Source: SCUN01 sp964343975 (GTDB lineage Bacteria; Acidobacteriota; Vicinamibacteria; Vicinamibacterales; SCN-69-37). From it: DNA of 42,384 bases. The stretch lies in the NCBI GenBank assembly GCA_964343975.1, contig CAYFLU010000006.1, positions 1-42,384 on the forward strand. The letters are read 5' to 3'. Below, one piece after another: positions 25,273 through 33,973 of the stretch (positions are counted from its first letter, which is position 1; the number at the start of each line of letters is the position of its first letter). The notes beneath the pieces are model-generated. The model ran no database searches. It was not told the origin of the DNA and saw only the letters and a program-made list of their open reading frames with translations. The position numbers and the translations under genes are program-made.

Positions 25273-25956
25273 ATGATTCCGATCCGCGATGTCATCCCTT
25301 CGCGCACCCGACCAATCGTGACATTTTCCCTCATCGGGGCGAATGCGTTGGCGTTTCTTTGGCTCTTCTCCCTCAACGCAGATGCCGCCGGTGCGGCCAT
25401 CGACCGGTGGGCCGTCGTCCCGGCCCAGTTGGGCCTCCCGACCGCCGGCACGCTCGTCACGAGCCTGTTTCTGCACGGCGGCTGGGCCCATCTCGGAGGC
25501 AATCTGCTGTTCCTCTGGATCTTCGGCGACAACGTCGAGGACCGCTTCGGTCACGGCCGCTTTCTGGCGTTCTACCTCGGCGCCGGGATACTCGCCAACA
25601 TCGCGCAGGCGTTGGCCATGCCTGCCTCCCTCGTGCCGGTGATCGGCGCGAGCGGCGCGATTGCGGCGGTCATGGGGGCCTATTTTGTGCTCTTCCCGCA
25701 GTCGCGGGTGGTGATGCTGCTCTGGCTGGTGATCTACGTCGACTTCGTGGAGATCCCCGCCGTGCTCTTTCTCGGCTTCTGGTTCGTCTTCCAATTGATC
25801 GGCAGCGCCGGTCAGGCGGCGGGATCCGGCTCAAACGTGGCCTTCGTCGCCCACCTCGGCGGCTTCGTGGCCGGCGTCATCCTGGGCCGGCTCCTGGCGC
25901 GCCCTGAACGCACGACCGTGGCGTGGTGGGACACCACGGCCGGCCGGCAACCGTAA
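25273..25956 (+). CDS. Rhomboid family intramembrane serine protease
   Basis: A 227-residue membrane protease with about six to seven helices. The rhomboid signature is complete: FLHGGWAHLGGNLLFLWIFGDNVED (with Asn77 in the oxyanion region), the catalytic Ser128 in GASGAIAAVMGAY and His194 in FVAHLGGFVAG. The soluble N-terminus MIPIRDVIPSRTRPIVT is typical of the bacterial YqgP/GlpG-like group that starts with a conserved IPxRD phrase. It cleaves transmembrane segments of other membrane proteins; the targets are unknown. The frame is open back to 25225, but the ATG at 25273 gives the expected start. It ends 4 bases before the convergent caspase-like gene. Confidence 0.93.
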   Translation: MIPIRDVIPSRTRPIVTFSLIGANALAFLWLFSLNADAAGAAIDRWAVVPAQLGLPTAGTLVTSLFLHGGWAHLGGNLLFLWIFGDNVEDRFGHGRFLAFYLGAGILANIAQALAMPASLVPVIGASGAIAAVMGAYFVLFPQSRVVMLLWLVIYVDFVEIPAVLFLGFWFVFQLIGSAGQAAGSGSNVAFVAHLGGFVAGVILGRLLARPERTTVAWWDTTAGRQP

Positions 25957-25960
25957 CGCA

Positions 25961-26953
25961 CTACTTCAAGCGGGTACGGATATCGCGCGACACCGTGGCG
26001 ATGTCGATGATCAGCGCTTCCCACGCGGCCTGATAGTCCTCGGGCTTCATGCGCGCTTTCTCTTTCTTCAGCGCGTCGAGCTTGATCAGCAACTGCTCCT
26101 GATGCTGCACCATCTGCTGCAGCGCCGGATCGGCCGGCCGTGACGCCACGGCCGCGTCCATGAACGTGGTGCTCGCCAGCGTGCCGTCCTTGCCATCGGC
26201 CGTCGCCTGCCGTCCCGTGCCGTCGCCGTCGTCATCAAGTGCGGCGTGTTCCGGCTGCAGCAGGCCCTTCTGTTCATACGCCTGCCGCACGAGGCGCGAC
26301 GCGTAGGCGAACGCCTCCCACATCGAGATGCGTCCATCCTTGTCGGTGTCTGCGGCCGCGGCGCCGAGCGCCTGCACGAATGCATCGGCAAATGTCGTGT
26401 CGTACTTCTGCGCCGGCTGATCCGTGGCCGTGATCGTCACCCGGTTCGGCCCGGCGAGCGCCTTCAGGAACGGCGCGCTGGCGGGCGTCGTATTCACGAA
26501 CACCACGCGGCCCGCGACTGGCTTCACAAGCGCCGCCCATTCCTTCTCCGTCAGGTCCGGCCCAACGAGATTGAACTTGGCGTCTGTGCCATCCCACGAC
26601 CCATGGCCGAGCAAGAGCACGAACAGCGTGTCGAGCGGCCCGACCTGGGGCACCACTTTCGCGAACGTCGCCTTGACGTCCACGGCCGTGGATTTGCCCT
26701 CGCCGTCCTTCGGCACCGAGGCGAGCACGATCAGGTGCTGGGCGTCGAGCTTGAACTCGCCGCGGAACTTCTCGACGAGCGCATTCAGTTCCTTGCGCTG
26801 CAGATCGGCATGCGCCTGATCACCACTGGCGCCTTCCACGAGAACGGCGAACCGCTGCCCGGTCTGCGCCGCGGCCGGTGGCACCAGCGCCACAGCCACG
26901 AGCGCAGCCGTGAACAGGGCCATCACGGCACCGCGTGTGTGACGGAGGTGCAT
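25961..26953 (-). CDS. Exported caspase/legumain-fold protein lacking the catalytic cysteine
   Basis: A 330-residue protein with a signal peptide (ALFTAALVAVALVPPAAAQ). The fold resembles clan CD cysteine peptidases (C13/C14): a sheet strand RFAVLVEGASGD, the catalytic-His position LFVLLLGHGSWDG (His117), then RVVFVNTTPASAPF where the active-site Cys should follow the strand, and VTITATDQPAQKYDTTFADAF. The protein has no cysteine at all, so it cannot be a classical cysteine protease. Further on are EF-hand-like loops, DTDKDGRISMWEAF (about 202-215) and EHAALDDDGDG, and the tail is a helical, Lys/Glu-rich region. It may be a pseudoprotease or a calcium-binding partner. Its ATG overlaps the stop of the TPR metalloprotease (TAATG), so they are translated together. 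Confidence 0.72.
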   Translation of the reverse strand: MHLRHTRGAVMALFTAALVAVALVPPAAAQTGQRFAVLVEGASGDQAHADLQRKELNALVEKFRGEFKLDAQHLIVLASVPKDGEGKSTAVDVKATFAKVVPQVGPLDTLFVLLLGHGSWDGTDAKFNLVGPDLTEKEWAALVKPVAGRVVFVNTTPASAPFLKALAGPNRVTITATDQPAQKYDTTFADAFVQALGAAAADTDKDGRISMWEAFAYASRLVRQAYEQKGLLQPEHAALDDDGDGTGRQATADGKDGTLASTTFMDAAVASRPADPALQQMVQHQEQLLIKLDALKKEKARMKPEDYQAAWEALIIDIATVSRDIRTRLK

Positions 26954-29511
26954 TACTCCACCTCCTTGCCCAAGGCCGCCAGCAGCAGATCCTGTGCTCG
27001 TGCGAATGTCGGCGCGAGTTCGAGCGCCGCAAACGCTTCCTTCTTTGCTTCGTCTTTGCGGCCGAGCTTCAAGTATGCCTCGCCGAGATCGGTCCGGGCG
27101 TCGGCCATATTGGCCGGGCCGAGCGCGAGCGCGGCCTTGAACTCGATGAGCGCCCGATCGGCGTTGCCCTTCGCAATCTGGCGACGGCCGAGCTGCGTGT
27201 GGGCTTCGCCGTCGAACGGATCGAGATCGGCGATGCGCGTGAGCGCGAAGTCGATCTCGTCGCCGGCGTTGGCTTCGAGCGCCAACGTGGCGAGCGTGCG
27301 CGCCGCCGCGATGTTGTCGTGGTTGTAGTCGAGCAGATGCCGGAGGTTCTTGCGGGCCTCCGCTTTGTCGCCGGTCTGAATGGCGATGGTCGCCAGCAGC
27401 GCGAACGGGCCGTCTTCCCCGCCGGCCGGCGGCGCCAATGCCGCCGCGCGCTGCAGGAACGGCTTCGCGGCGGCGCCTTGCTGGGTCCGCACCAACTCAC
27501 TCGCCACCGCCATCTGGCTCGGGTAGTGCTTCGGCTGCGCCTCGGCACGCGCACGCAGCGCCGGCAGATCATCGTCCGCGATCTTCGCCGACTGCCCGGC
27601 GCGCGCGCCGGCCGCGACCGCCGGATCCTTCAGCGCATCGCGCAACGCGCCGAACCGTTCCTCCGCAAACGCTTTGAATGAGGTCTCGATCTCCGGCACG
27701 GTCTTGCCGAAGGCTTTCGTCATCGCCTGCGTATCGTCCGCCCCATCGGCGTACGCCGCAAGCAACGTGCGCAGCGCCGTCGTCCCGCCGAGCTGCTCGA
27801 GATGTTCCGCCACGAGCGAGGCCTCGAAATATCCCATCGCGATCTGATGGGTCTTGAACGTCTCGCTCAGCTGTTTGATCGAGAAGGTCCGGCCCTGCGC
27901 CATCAGCGACGCATACTGCATCGTGAGCTCGCGGCCCCACGGCGCACTGCGCCGGTGCTCCTCATACTGCGACAGGCCTTCGGTCAGCCACCGCGGCACC
28001 CGGTATTTCGACAGCTGCAGTGTGAACACGTGCGCCATCTCGTGCCACAGCGTCGCCTGCCAGCTGAAGTCGCCTGGCGGACGCGCCTTCGGGGAGTCCA
28101 TCGCGATCACGCGACCGAAACAGGCGCCGAGCGCGCCGACGATGCCGGGCAGACCGATCGTGCGCACGGCAAAGGAATCGTGCTGGTCGAAGATCTCGAT
28201 GTAGATCGGGCCCTGTGGAGTGAAGCCGTAGCGGCTGACGTATTCCTTGTACGCGGCCTGACCGAGCGGAATCGCGTACGGTGACAGCACGGCCGCATCT
28301 TCCGGCGTGAATTTGAAGACCAGGTCGCCGTCCTTGATCACCGTGAACTTCTCCAACCCGTCGAGCATTTGCAGCAGGTTGAAGGTCACCGTGTCGTACG
28401 GATCGATCTTGAACGCGGCTTCCAGCTCCGTCCGCGCCTGCGCCTCATCGCCCGTGCGGAGCAGATAGGCGCCAAGGTCCGCGTGCGGACCCGCCACTGA
28501 CGGATCGGCCGCCACGGCGCGCTTGGCGAACGCCGCCGCTTCGTCGTTGCGATAGAGCTGCGCGGCCTGCGCCGCCACGGCGCGCAGCACTTCCGTGCTC
28601 GCGGGATTGATCGCCTTCGCCTGCGCGATGATCGGCTCGACGTCGGCCGCCGTGCCGCGCGCGAAGGTCACCGACGCGCGCGCCGCCAATTCAGGAACCC
28701 AGTTCGGACGCAGCGCCGCGGCCTTGTCGAGCGACGCGCGCGCCGCCGCGAAGTCCTCCACATCCATCTGCGTCTCGGCCGTGAAGAGCCACACGTCCGG
28801 AGACTTCGGCGCGATCTGCTGTGCCTTCGTGAGCAGCTGATCCGACACCGCGCCGTCTGCGCCGCGCAGGGCGCGCGCCGCGCCGATCAGCGCTGGCACC
28901 CACGCCGGATCCGCCTTCAACGCGTCCTGATAGCTGCGTGCCGCCTCGGCATCGCTGTGCGTCTGCAGCCACAGGTCGCCCCAGGCCGCCTGCACGTCCG
29001 CCCGATCCGGCTCGGCCGGCCCGATGCGCTGAAAGATGCTGTTCGCCACCGTGACGTCGCCGGTCGCCGCCGACGCGCGCGCCATGAGCAGAAAGCCATC
29101 CGTGTCGAGATCTTTGGAGCTTTGCGTCGCGCGCGTGAGCAGGTCCGTCGCCGCGTCCTTGCGGCCGTGTCGCAGCTCGAGCAAGCCAAGTTCGAGCATC
29201 GCGTCGTCATCCGCGGACTCGCCAGACACGAGCGGCGTCAGCGTGCGCTTCGCGTCGTCGTCTTTGCCTTCGTAGATGGCGATGAGCGCCGAGGCCACGC
29301 TCTTGCGTGCCGCGCTGTCACGCGAGGCCTGCACTGCCCGCTTGGCGTCGTCAGGATTCCCGCGTCCAAGCGCCGTGCGCACAGCGCTCACCACAGACGC
29401 AGCCGCCGGGGGCGCTGCTTGTGCCTGCGGCGCACCCGCCCACAAATGGGCCCCGCCTGTGCCGGCCGCACCGAGCAGGGCCAGTATCCCGACGACGATC
29501 GCTCGCTTCAT
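26953..29511 (-). CDS. Exported TPR protein with gluzincin (peptidase MA-like) domain
   Basis: An 852-residue exported protein starting MKRAIVVGILALLGAAG. The first 400 residues and the last 200 are helical TPR-type repeats, with Ala-rich 34-residue periods such as PDVWLFTAETQMDVEDFAAA and EAHTQLGRRQIAKGNADRAL. Between them lies a metalloprotease-like domain with WHEMAHVFTLQL (HExxH at about residue 488) and WLTEGLSQYEE, whose Glu would be the third zinc ligand. This organisation resembles peptidase MA-family proteins. It probably works outside the cytoplasm, with the repeats binding protein partners. The frame allows a start at 29580, but the ATG at 29511 directly precedes the signal peptide. 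It starts 25 bases after the zinc-ribbon gene and shares one base with the caspase-like gene. Confidence 0.85.
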   Translation of the reverse strand: MKRAIVVGILALLGAAGTGGAHLWAGAPQAQAAPPAAASVVSAVRTALGRGNPDDAKRAVQASRDSAARKSVASALIAIYEGKDDDAKRTLTPLVSGESADDDAMLELGLLELRHGRKDAATDLLTRATQSSKDLDTDGFLLMARASAATGDVTVANSIFQRIGPAEPDRADVQAAWGDLWLQTHSDAEAARSYQDALKADPAWVPALIGAARALRGADGAVSDQLLTKAQQIAPKSPDVWLFTAETQMDVEDFAAARASLDKAAALRPNWVPELAARASVTFARGTAADVEPIIAQAKAINPASTEVLRAVAAQAAQLYRNDEAAAFAKRAVAADPSVAGPHADLGAYLLRTGDEAQARTELEAAFKIDPYDTVTFNLLQMLDGLEKFTVIKDGDLVFKFTPEDAAVLSPYAIPLGQAAYKEYVSRYGFTPQGPIYIEIFDQHDSFAVRTIGLPGIVGALGACFGRVIAMDSPKARPPGDFSWQATLWHEMAHVFTLQLSKYRVPRWLTEGLSQYEEHRRSAPWGRELTMQYASLMAQGRTFSIKQLSETFKTHQIAMGYFEASLVAEHLEQLGGTTALRTLLAAYADGADDTQAMTKAFGKTVPEIETSFKAFAEERFGALRDALKDPAVAAGARAGQSAKIADDDLPALRARAEAQPKHYPSQMAVASELVRTQQGAAAKPFLQRAAALAPPAGGEDGPFALLATIAIQTGDKAEARKNLRHLLDYNHDNIAAARTLATLALEANAGDEIDFALTRIADLDPFDGEAHTQLGRRQIAKGNADRALIEFKAALALGPANMADARTDLGEAYLKLGRKDEAKKEAFAALELAPTFARAQDLLLAALGKEVE

Positions 29512-29536
29512 GGATGGGGCCACATTAGCACGGAGA

Positions 29537-29848
29537 TTACTCGTCGTAATCGTCCTTTGGGAGGCCTTCGAGCGGCTCATGCATGGCCAAACTCTGGTGC
29601 GACGGAATCTCGAACCGTCGCTTGCAGCGGCCGCACATCGCGAAGTCCTCCGCGCGCACGAGGTAGTCCTTCAGCTTCGAAAACAACGCCCGATCCCGCT
29701 CGTCCGCGCCTTGCGGAATCCGGTCCTTCTTCGTGCGACGGATCCACTTGAACTGATACTCCGCGCGGTGTCCGCACTTCGGACACGTGAGCGTCATCGG
29801 CTTCAGTTCTGTTTTCTCCGTGAAGAAGTCGCGCTCGTTGAGGGCCAT
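29537..29848 (-). CDS. Zinc-ribbon protein of unknown function
   Basis: A 103-residue cytoplasmic protein with two CXXC knuckles that probably bind one zinc: LTCPKCGHRAEYQFKW (near residue 22) and AMCGRCKRRFEIP (near 72), separated by a charged helical insert (RRTKKDRIPQGADERDRALF). The C-terminus is acidic (PLEGLPKDDYDE). I do not recognise a named family. It is the first gene of the operon with the TPR metalloprotease and the caspase-like protein, and is divergent from lon by 50 bases. The start at 29848 is preceded by TACCAT at 7 bases and no Shine-Dalgarno. Confidence 0.75.
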   Translation of the reverse strand: MALNERDFFTEKTELKPMTLTCPKCGHRAEYQFKWIRRTKKDRIPQGADERDRALFSKLKDYLVRAEDFAMCGRCKRRFEIPSHQSLAMHEPLEGLPKDDYDE

Positions 29849-29855
29849 GCGCGTG

Positions 29856-29861
29856 ATGGTA
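29856..29861 (-). promoter_or_regulatory. Candidate -10 box of the zinc-ribbon/TPR protease operon
   Basis: On the minus strand TACCAT is followed by seven bases and the ATG at 29848. The spacing matches the other candidate leaderless starts in the window. The hexamer itself is weak. Confidence 0.28.
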
Positions 29862-29886
29862 TCAAGTTGTCTGCGATCACGCGTAT

Positions 29887-29892
29887 TACACT
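29887..29892 (+). promoter_or_regulatory. Candidate -10 box of lon
   Basis: TACACT is followed by six bases (GAATTC) and the GTG start at 29899. No Shine-Dalgarno and no CIRCE-type inverted repeat are visible in the 50-base divergent region. Confidence 0.4.
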
Positions 29893-29898
29893 GAATTC

Positions 29899-32262
29899 GT
29901 GGCCGCTCCCGTATCTGACAATACGTCGCGCACCCCGCAGCTCCCCGCGGAACTCCCCGTCATTCCGCTGCGCGGCAGCGTCGTGCTCCCGCTCGCCGTC
30001 TCGCCGCTCTCGGTGAGCCGGCAAGTCTCCATCGATGCCGTGCAGCGCGCGCTGTCGGGCGACCGCATGGTGGTGTTCCTCAAGCAGAAGCAGGACATCG
30101 AAGATCCAACGCCTGACGATCTGCATCGCGTCGGCACCGTCGCGATCATCCGCCAGATGAGCGCGGGACCGAACGGACTACGCCTCCTCGTGGAAGGCAT
30201 TGCGCGCGTCCAGGCCGAGTTCATGACGCGCGACGGCGCACTGCTGAAGGCCCTGATCCGCCCGAAGCCCGAACCGGCCGTGCTCACCGTGGAAGTGGAA
30301 GCGCACGTGCGGCACGTGCACGAACTCGTCGAGCGCGCCTTGTCGGTGGCGACAGGCCTGTCGCCCGACATGAAGCAACTGGTGTCGGCGATCGACGACC
30401 CGCTGCGCCTCGCCTACGTGCTCGCCGGCTTGCTCGACCTCAAGGCAGACGACAAACAGATCCTGCTCGAAGAAGACTCGCTCTCGGTGAAGCTCACGGC
30501 CATCGCCATGGCGCTGCAGCGCGAGATCGAAGTGCTCGAACTCAAGGGCAAGATCGAATCGCAGGCCCAGCAAGAGATGTCTGACGCACAGCGTCAGTAC
30601 ATGCTGCGGCAACAACTCAAGGCGATCCAGGAGGAACTCGGCGAGGGACCGACCGAGATCCAGCAGCTGCGAGAACGCTTCACCAAGGCGGCGCTTCCGC
30701 CGAACATCGCCGAGCCCGTTGGCCGCGAAATCGACCGGCTCGAGCGCATGAACTCGTCGTCGCCCGAATACCAGATGGTCCGCACCTATCTCGATTGGGT
30801 GTTCGAGCTGCCGTGGTCAGTGACCACCGAAGACCGACTTGACCCGGTCGAGGCCCGGAAGGTGCTCGACGCCGATCACTACGGCCTCGAGAAGGTGAAA
30901 GACCGCATCGTCGAGTACCTGGCGGTGCGCAAGCTCAAGGGCGACATGAAGGGGCCGATCCTCTGCTTCGTCGGCCCTCCAGGTGCCGGCAAGACCTCGC
31001 TCGGCCAGTCGATCGCGCGCGCGATGAACCGCAAGTTCGTCCGGATTTCGCTCGGCGGCGTGCGCGACGAGGCGGAGATCCGCGGGCATCGTCGCACCTA
31101 CATCGGCGCCCTGCCCGGCCGCATCGTGCAGGCGATGAAGCAGGCCGGCGCGACCAATCCCGTGTTCATGCTCGACGAGCTCGACAAGCTCACGGCCGGC
31201 GGGTTCTCGGGCGATCCCGCGGCCGCGCTGCTCGAAGTGCTCGATCCGGCGCAGAACAACTCGTTCCGCGATCACTACCTCGAACTGCCGCTGGATCTGT
31301 CGCGCGTGCTTTTCATCGCCACGGCCAATCAACTGGCGCCGGTGCATCCCGCGCTGCTCGACCGCATGGAAGTGATCGAGCTGAGCGGCTACAGCGATCA
31401 GGACAAGCACCAGATCGCGCGCAAGTATCTGATCCCGCGCCAGAGCGCGGAGAACGGCTTGCCCGAGGGCTATCTCGACGTCACGGACGGCGCGCTCGAT
31501 CGCGTGATCGCCGAATACACGCGGGAAGCCGGCGTGCGCAGCCTTGAACGTCGCGTCGGCGCACTCGCGCGCAAGTCCGCCGCCGCACTCGCGATGGCGC
31601 AATCGACGCCAGAGACCGAGGTCCCGACGTCGAAGCACATCGACGCCGATGACGTCCCGGCGCTCCTCGGCCCGCCGCGCTTCAAGCCGGACACGCAGTT
31701 CCGACTGTCGCGAGCGGGCGTGGCCACCGGCCTCGCCTGGACCGAAGCGGGCGGCGACGTGCTCTATGTGGAAGCGGCGCTCATGCCGTCGGGCAACGGA
31801 CAGCTCACGCTGACCGGACAACTCGGCAACGTCATGCAGGAATCGGCGCGCGCGGCGCTCAGTCACATCCGCCAGCGCGCCACGGCGCTCGGAATCGATC
31901 CGCAGTTTCTGACGGGCCACGATCTCCACGTGCACGTCCCCGCCGGCGCCATTCCGAAAGACGGCCCCTCAGCCGGCGTGACGATGGCCACGGCGATCGT
32001 CTCCGCGCTGCGCCAGCAACCTGTCGCGGCCGACGTGGCGATGACCGGCGAAATCACACTCACGGGCATGGTGCTGCCGGTGGGCGGCATTCGCGAGAAG
32101 GTGCTGGCCGCGAACCGTCAGGGGTTGAAGACGATCATCCTGCCGGAACGCAACATCGACGACACCGAAGAACTCCCGGCGGAAGTGCGGGCCGCGATGC
32201 GCTTCGTGCCCGCGCGCACGCTCGACGACGTGCTGACCGTGGCGCTGCCGCCGCAGTCATGA
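29899..32262 (+). CDS. lon: ATP-dependent protease Lon
   Basis: A 787-residue Lon protease, the cytosolic AAA+ machine that degrades misfolded and regulatory proteins. An N-terminal substrate-binding LON domain (LPVIPLRGSVVLPLAVSPLSV) leads into a coiled coil, then the ATPase with Walker A GPPGAGKTS (Lys365) and Walker B VFMLDELDKL. The C-terminal protease domain has the Ser-Lys dyad: Ser691 in KDGPSAGVTMATAI and Lys734 in VGGIREKVLAANR. The length is normal for bacterial LonA. The start is a GTG; starting there places the LON domain about 15 residues in. The downstream glycosyltransferase-like gene starts inside the lon stop codon (ATGA). Confidence 0.97.
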   Translation: MAAPVSDNTSRTPQLPAELPVIPLRGSVVLPLAVSPLSVSRQVSIDAVQRALSGDRMVVFLKQKQDIEDPTPDDLHRVGTVAIIRQMSAGPNGLRLLVEGIARVQAEFMTRDGALLKALIRPKPEPAVLTVEVEAHVRHVHELVERALSVATGLSPDMKQLVSAIDDPLRLAYVLAGLLDLKADDKQILLEEDSLSVKLTAIAMALQREIEVLELKGKIESQAQQEMSDAQRQYMLRQQLKAIQEELGEGPTEIQQLRERFTKAALPPNIAEPVGREIDRLERMNSSSPEYQMVRTYLDWVFELPWSVTTEDRLDPVEARKVLDADHYGLEKVKDRIVEYLAVRKLKGDMKGPILCFVGPPGAGKTSLGQSIARAMNRKFVRISLGGVRDEAEIRGHRRTYIGALPGRIVQAMKQAGATNPVFMLDELDKLTAGGFSGDPAAALLEVLDPAQNNSFRDHYLELPLDLSRVLFIATANQLAPVHPALLDRMEVIELSGYSDQDKHQIARKYLIPRQSAENGLPEGYLDVTDGALDRVIAEYTREAGVRSLERRVGALARKSAAALAMAQSTPETEVPTSKHIDADDVPALLGPPRFKPDTQFRLSRAGVATGLAWTEAGGDVLYVEAALMPSGNGQLTLTGQLGNVMQESARAALSHIRQRATALGIDPQFLTGHDLHVHVPAGAIPKDGPSAGVTMATAIVSALRQQPVAADVAMTGEITLTGMVLPVGGIREKVLAANRQGLKTIILPERNIDDTEELPAEVRAAMRFVPARTLDDVLTVALPPQS

Positions 32263-33374
32263 CGGTCGTCTTCTTCATCTCCGGCCACGGCTTCGGGCAC
32301 GCCTCGCGTGAAGTCGAGGTGATTAACGCGCTCGGCGCGCGTGCCGGCGCCGGACTGCGCGTGATCATCCGCTCGGCGGTCTCCGCGGCCCTGCTCGAGC
32401 GTACGGTGAAAGTGCCGTACGAGCTCCGCCCCGGCATCTGCGACACGGGCATCGTGCAAGCCAACAGCGTGACCCACGACGATGACGCGACGACCGCGGC
32501 GGCGGCGACGTTCTACGCCGCGTTCGATGCGACGGTCGCAGAAGAAGCGGCGGCGCTGCGGGACGCGCGGCCGGACGTGATCGTGTGCGATGCGTCGCCG
32601 CTCGGTCTCGCGGTGGCCGCGGCACTCGGCGTGCCGTCGCTCTTCATTGGCAACTTCACGTGGGACTGGATTTACGAGACGCACGGAGACCTGGCGACGC
32701 GCGCTCCGCACGTGATCCCGGCCATCCGCCGTGCGCACGCGCTCGCCACCGCCGCGTATCGGCTGCCGCTCTCGCCATCATTTGCGGGCACTGGCCTGCC
32801 GCAAGCGCATGACCTGCCGCTGATCGCCCGGCAGCCCACGCAGACGCGCCACGACACACGCGCGCACCTCGGCCTGCCGCAGGACCGGCGCCTCGCGCTC
32901 CTGTCGTTTGGCGGCTACGGCCTGAACGCGCTCGACCTCGCGCACGTCGACTCCGCCGCCGAGTGGTCGCTCGTCGTCGCGGACCAGAGCATGAGCGATC
33001 CGCGCATCCTCGCGCTGCCCCACGTCCACGTGATCCGCGAGCGCGACCTCACCGGGGCCGTTCGCTATGAAGATGTCGTGGCCGCTGTGGATGCGGTGAT
33101 CACGAAGCCGGGGTTCGGCATCATCGGCGAGTGCGCCACGGCGGGCACGCCGATGGTCTACACGTCACGCGGCGACTTCCGCGAGTACGACGTGCTCGTG
33201 CGCGAGATGCCGCGCGTGTTGCGCTGCGCGTTCATCAGTCAGGACGATCTGTTCTCAGGACGATGGCAACACGCGCTGCAGGCGGCGGTCACCGCCGCGG
33301 CCCCGCCCGAGCGTTGGCCGCCGGACGGCGCCCGCGTCGCCGCGGACGCGATCGTCGCGCTCGCTCAGCGCTGA
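32259..33374 (+). CDS. GT-B glycosyltransferase-like protein (arabinokinase N-domain-like)
   Basis: A 371-residue cytoplasmic protein of the GT-B/MurG-like fold. The N-terminus FFISGHGFGHASREVEVINAL is strikingly like the N-terminal domain of plant L-arabinokinase and of related stand-alone bacterial proteins. DVIVCDASPLGLAVAAALGVPS and, near the C-terminus, VDAVITKPGFGIIGECATAGTP (the usual nucleotide-sugar-binding region) support a transferase. The GHMP kinase half of arabinokinase is absent. Donor and acceptor sugars are unknown. The start overlaps the lon stop by four bases, and its 3' end overlaps the convergent methyltransferase by ten. Confidence 0.75.
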   Translation: MTVVFFISGHGFGHASREVEVINALGARAGAGLRVIIRSAVSAALLERTVKVPYELRPGICDTGIVQANSVTHDDDATTAAAATFYAAFDATVAEEAAALRDARPDVIVCDASPLGLAVAAALGVPSLFIGNFTWDWIYETHGDLATRAPHVIPAIRRAHALATAAYRLPLSPSFAGTGLPQAHDLPLIARQPTQTRHDTRAHLGLPQDRRLALLSFGGYGLNALDLAHVDSAAEWSLVVADQSMSDPRILALPHVHVIRERDLTGAVRYEDVVAAVDAVITKPGFGIIGECATAGTPMVYTSRGDFREYDVLVREMPRVLRCAFISQDDLFSGRWQHALQAAVTAAAPPERWPPDGARVAADAIVALAQR

Positions 33375-33973
33375 CGCCAGGACAACACGTAGGCCGGCGG
33401 CACGTTGCGCAGCACCTGCCACCGGTGCGCCATCGGTCCGACGCGCCGCGTCATCTCCTGTCGAAACGCCTTCGCCGGCGGCAGCGGATAGGCGTGGATG
33501 TACTGGAACGTCGTGAACGTGCCGCCGGGCTTCAGCGACGCGTGCACGGCCTCGAGAATCCCGCGTGAGATCTCTCCCGGCAGGCTCGCAAACGGCAAGC
33601 CGGAGACGATGTGATCCACGTGCGGCCAGCCGCGCGCGGCCATAAGCCGCGGCAACTCCGCCGCCGACGCACAGGCGATGTCGAGCGACGGGAACCGTTC
33701 CGAGAGCTGGGCGCAGAAGGTCGGATCGATGTCGATGGCGAGAAACTGCGCGCCGGCCGGCAGCGCCGACAGCACTTCTTCGGTGAAGGCGCCGGTGCCC
33801 GGGCCGAGTTCCACGACGCGCGAGCCCGCCGTGAGCGGCAGGTGCTTCACCATCGTCCGCGCCAGCGTGCGCGAGCTGGGCGCCACGGCACCCACCTGAC
33901 GCGGGTTCTTCAGGAAGCGACCGATGAAGACCAGATGTTCGCGGACGGCGGAGCGCCGACGCGGCCGTGTCAT
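33365..33973 (-). CDS. Class I SAM methyltransferase, phospholipid N-methyltransferase (PmtA)-like
   Basis: A 202-residue methyltransferase. FLKNPRQVGAVAPSSRTLARTM followed by SRVVELGPGTGAFTEEVL (motif I) is the pattern of PmtA-type phosphatidylethanolamine N-methyltransferases and of KsgA-like relatives; FLAIDIDPTFCAQL is motif II and IVSGLPFASLPG corresponds to motif IV. The basic N-terminus may bind membrane lipid. Its likely role is methylation of phosphatidylethanolamine, but the substrate is inferred from the family only. It overlaps the MetH/MetF-like gene by four bases (ATGA), which is suggestive because that enzyme helps regenerate the methionine and SAM used here. Confidence 0.82.
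   Translation of the reverse strand: MTRPRRRSAVREHLVFIGRFLKNPRQVGAVAPSSRTLARTMVKHLPLTAGSRVVELGPGTGAFTEEVLSALPAGAQFLAIDIDPTFCAQLSERFPSLDIACASAAELPRLMAARGWPHVDHIVSGLPFASLPGEISRGILEAVHASLKPGGTFTTFQYIHAYPLPPAKAFRQEMTRRVGPMAHRWQVLRNVPPAYVLSWRQR

Noticed and set aside
29849..29898. CIRCE or heat-shock operator upstream of lon
   Set aside because: No inverted repeat resembling TTAGCACTC-N9-GAGTGCTAA is present in the 50-base region.
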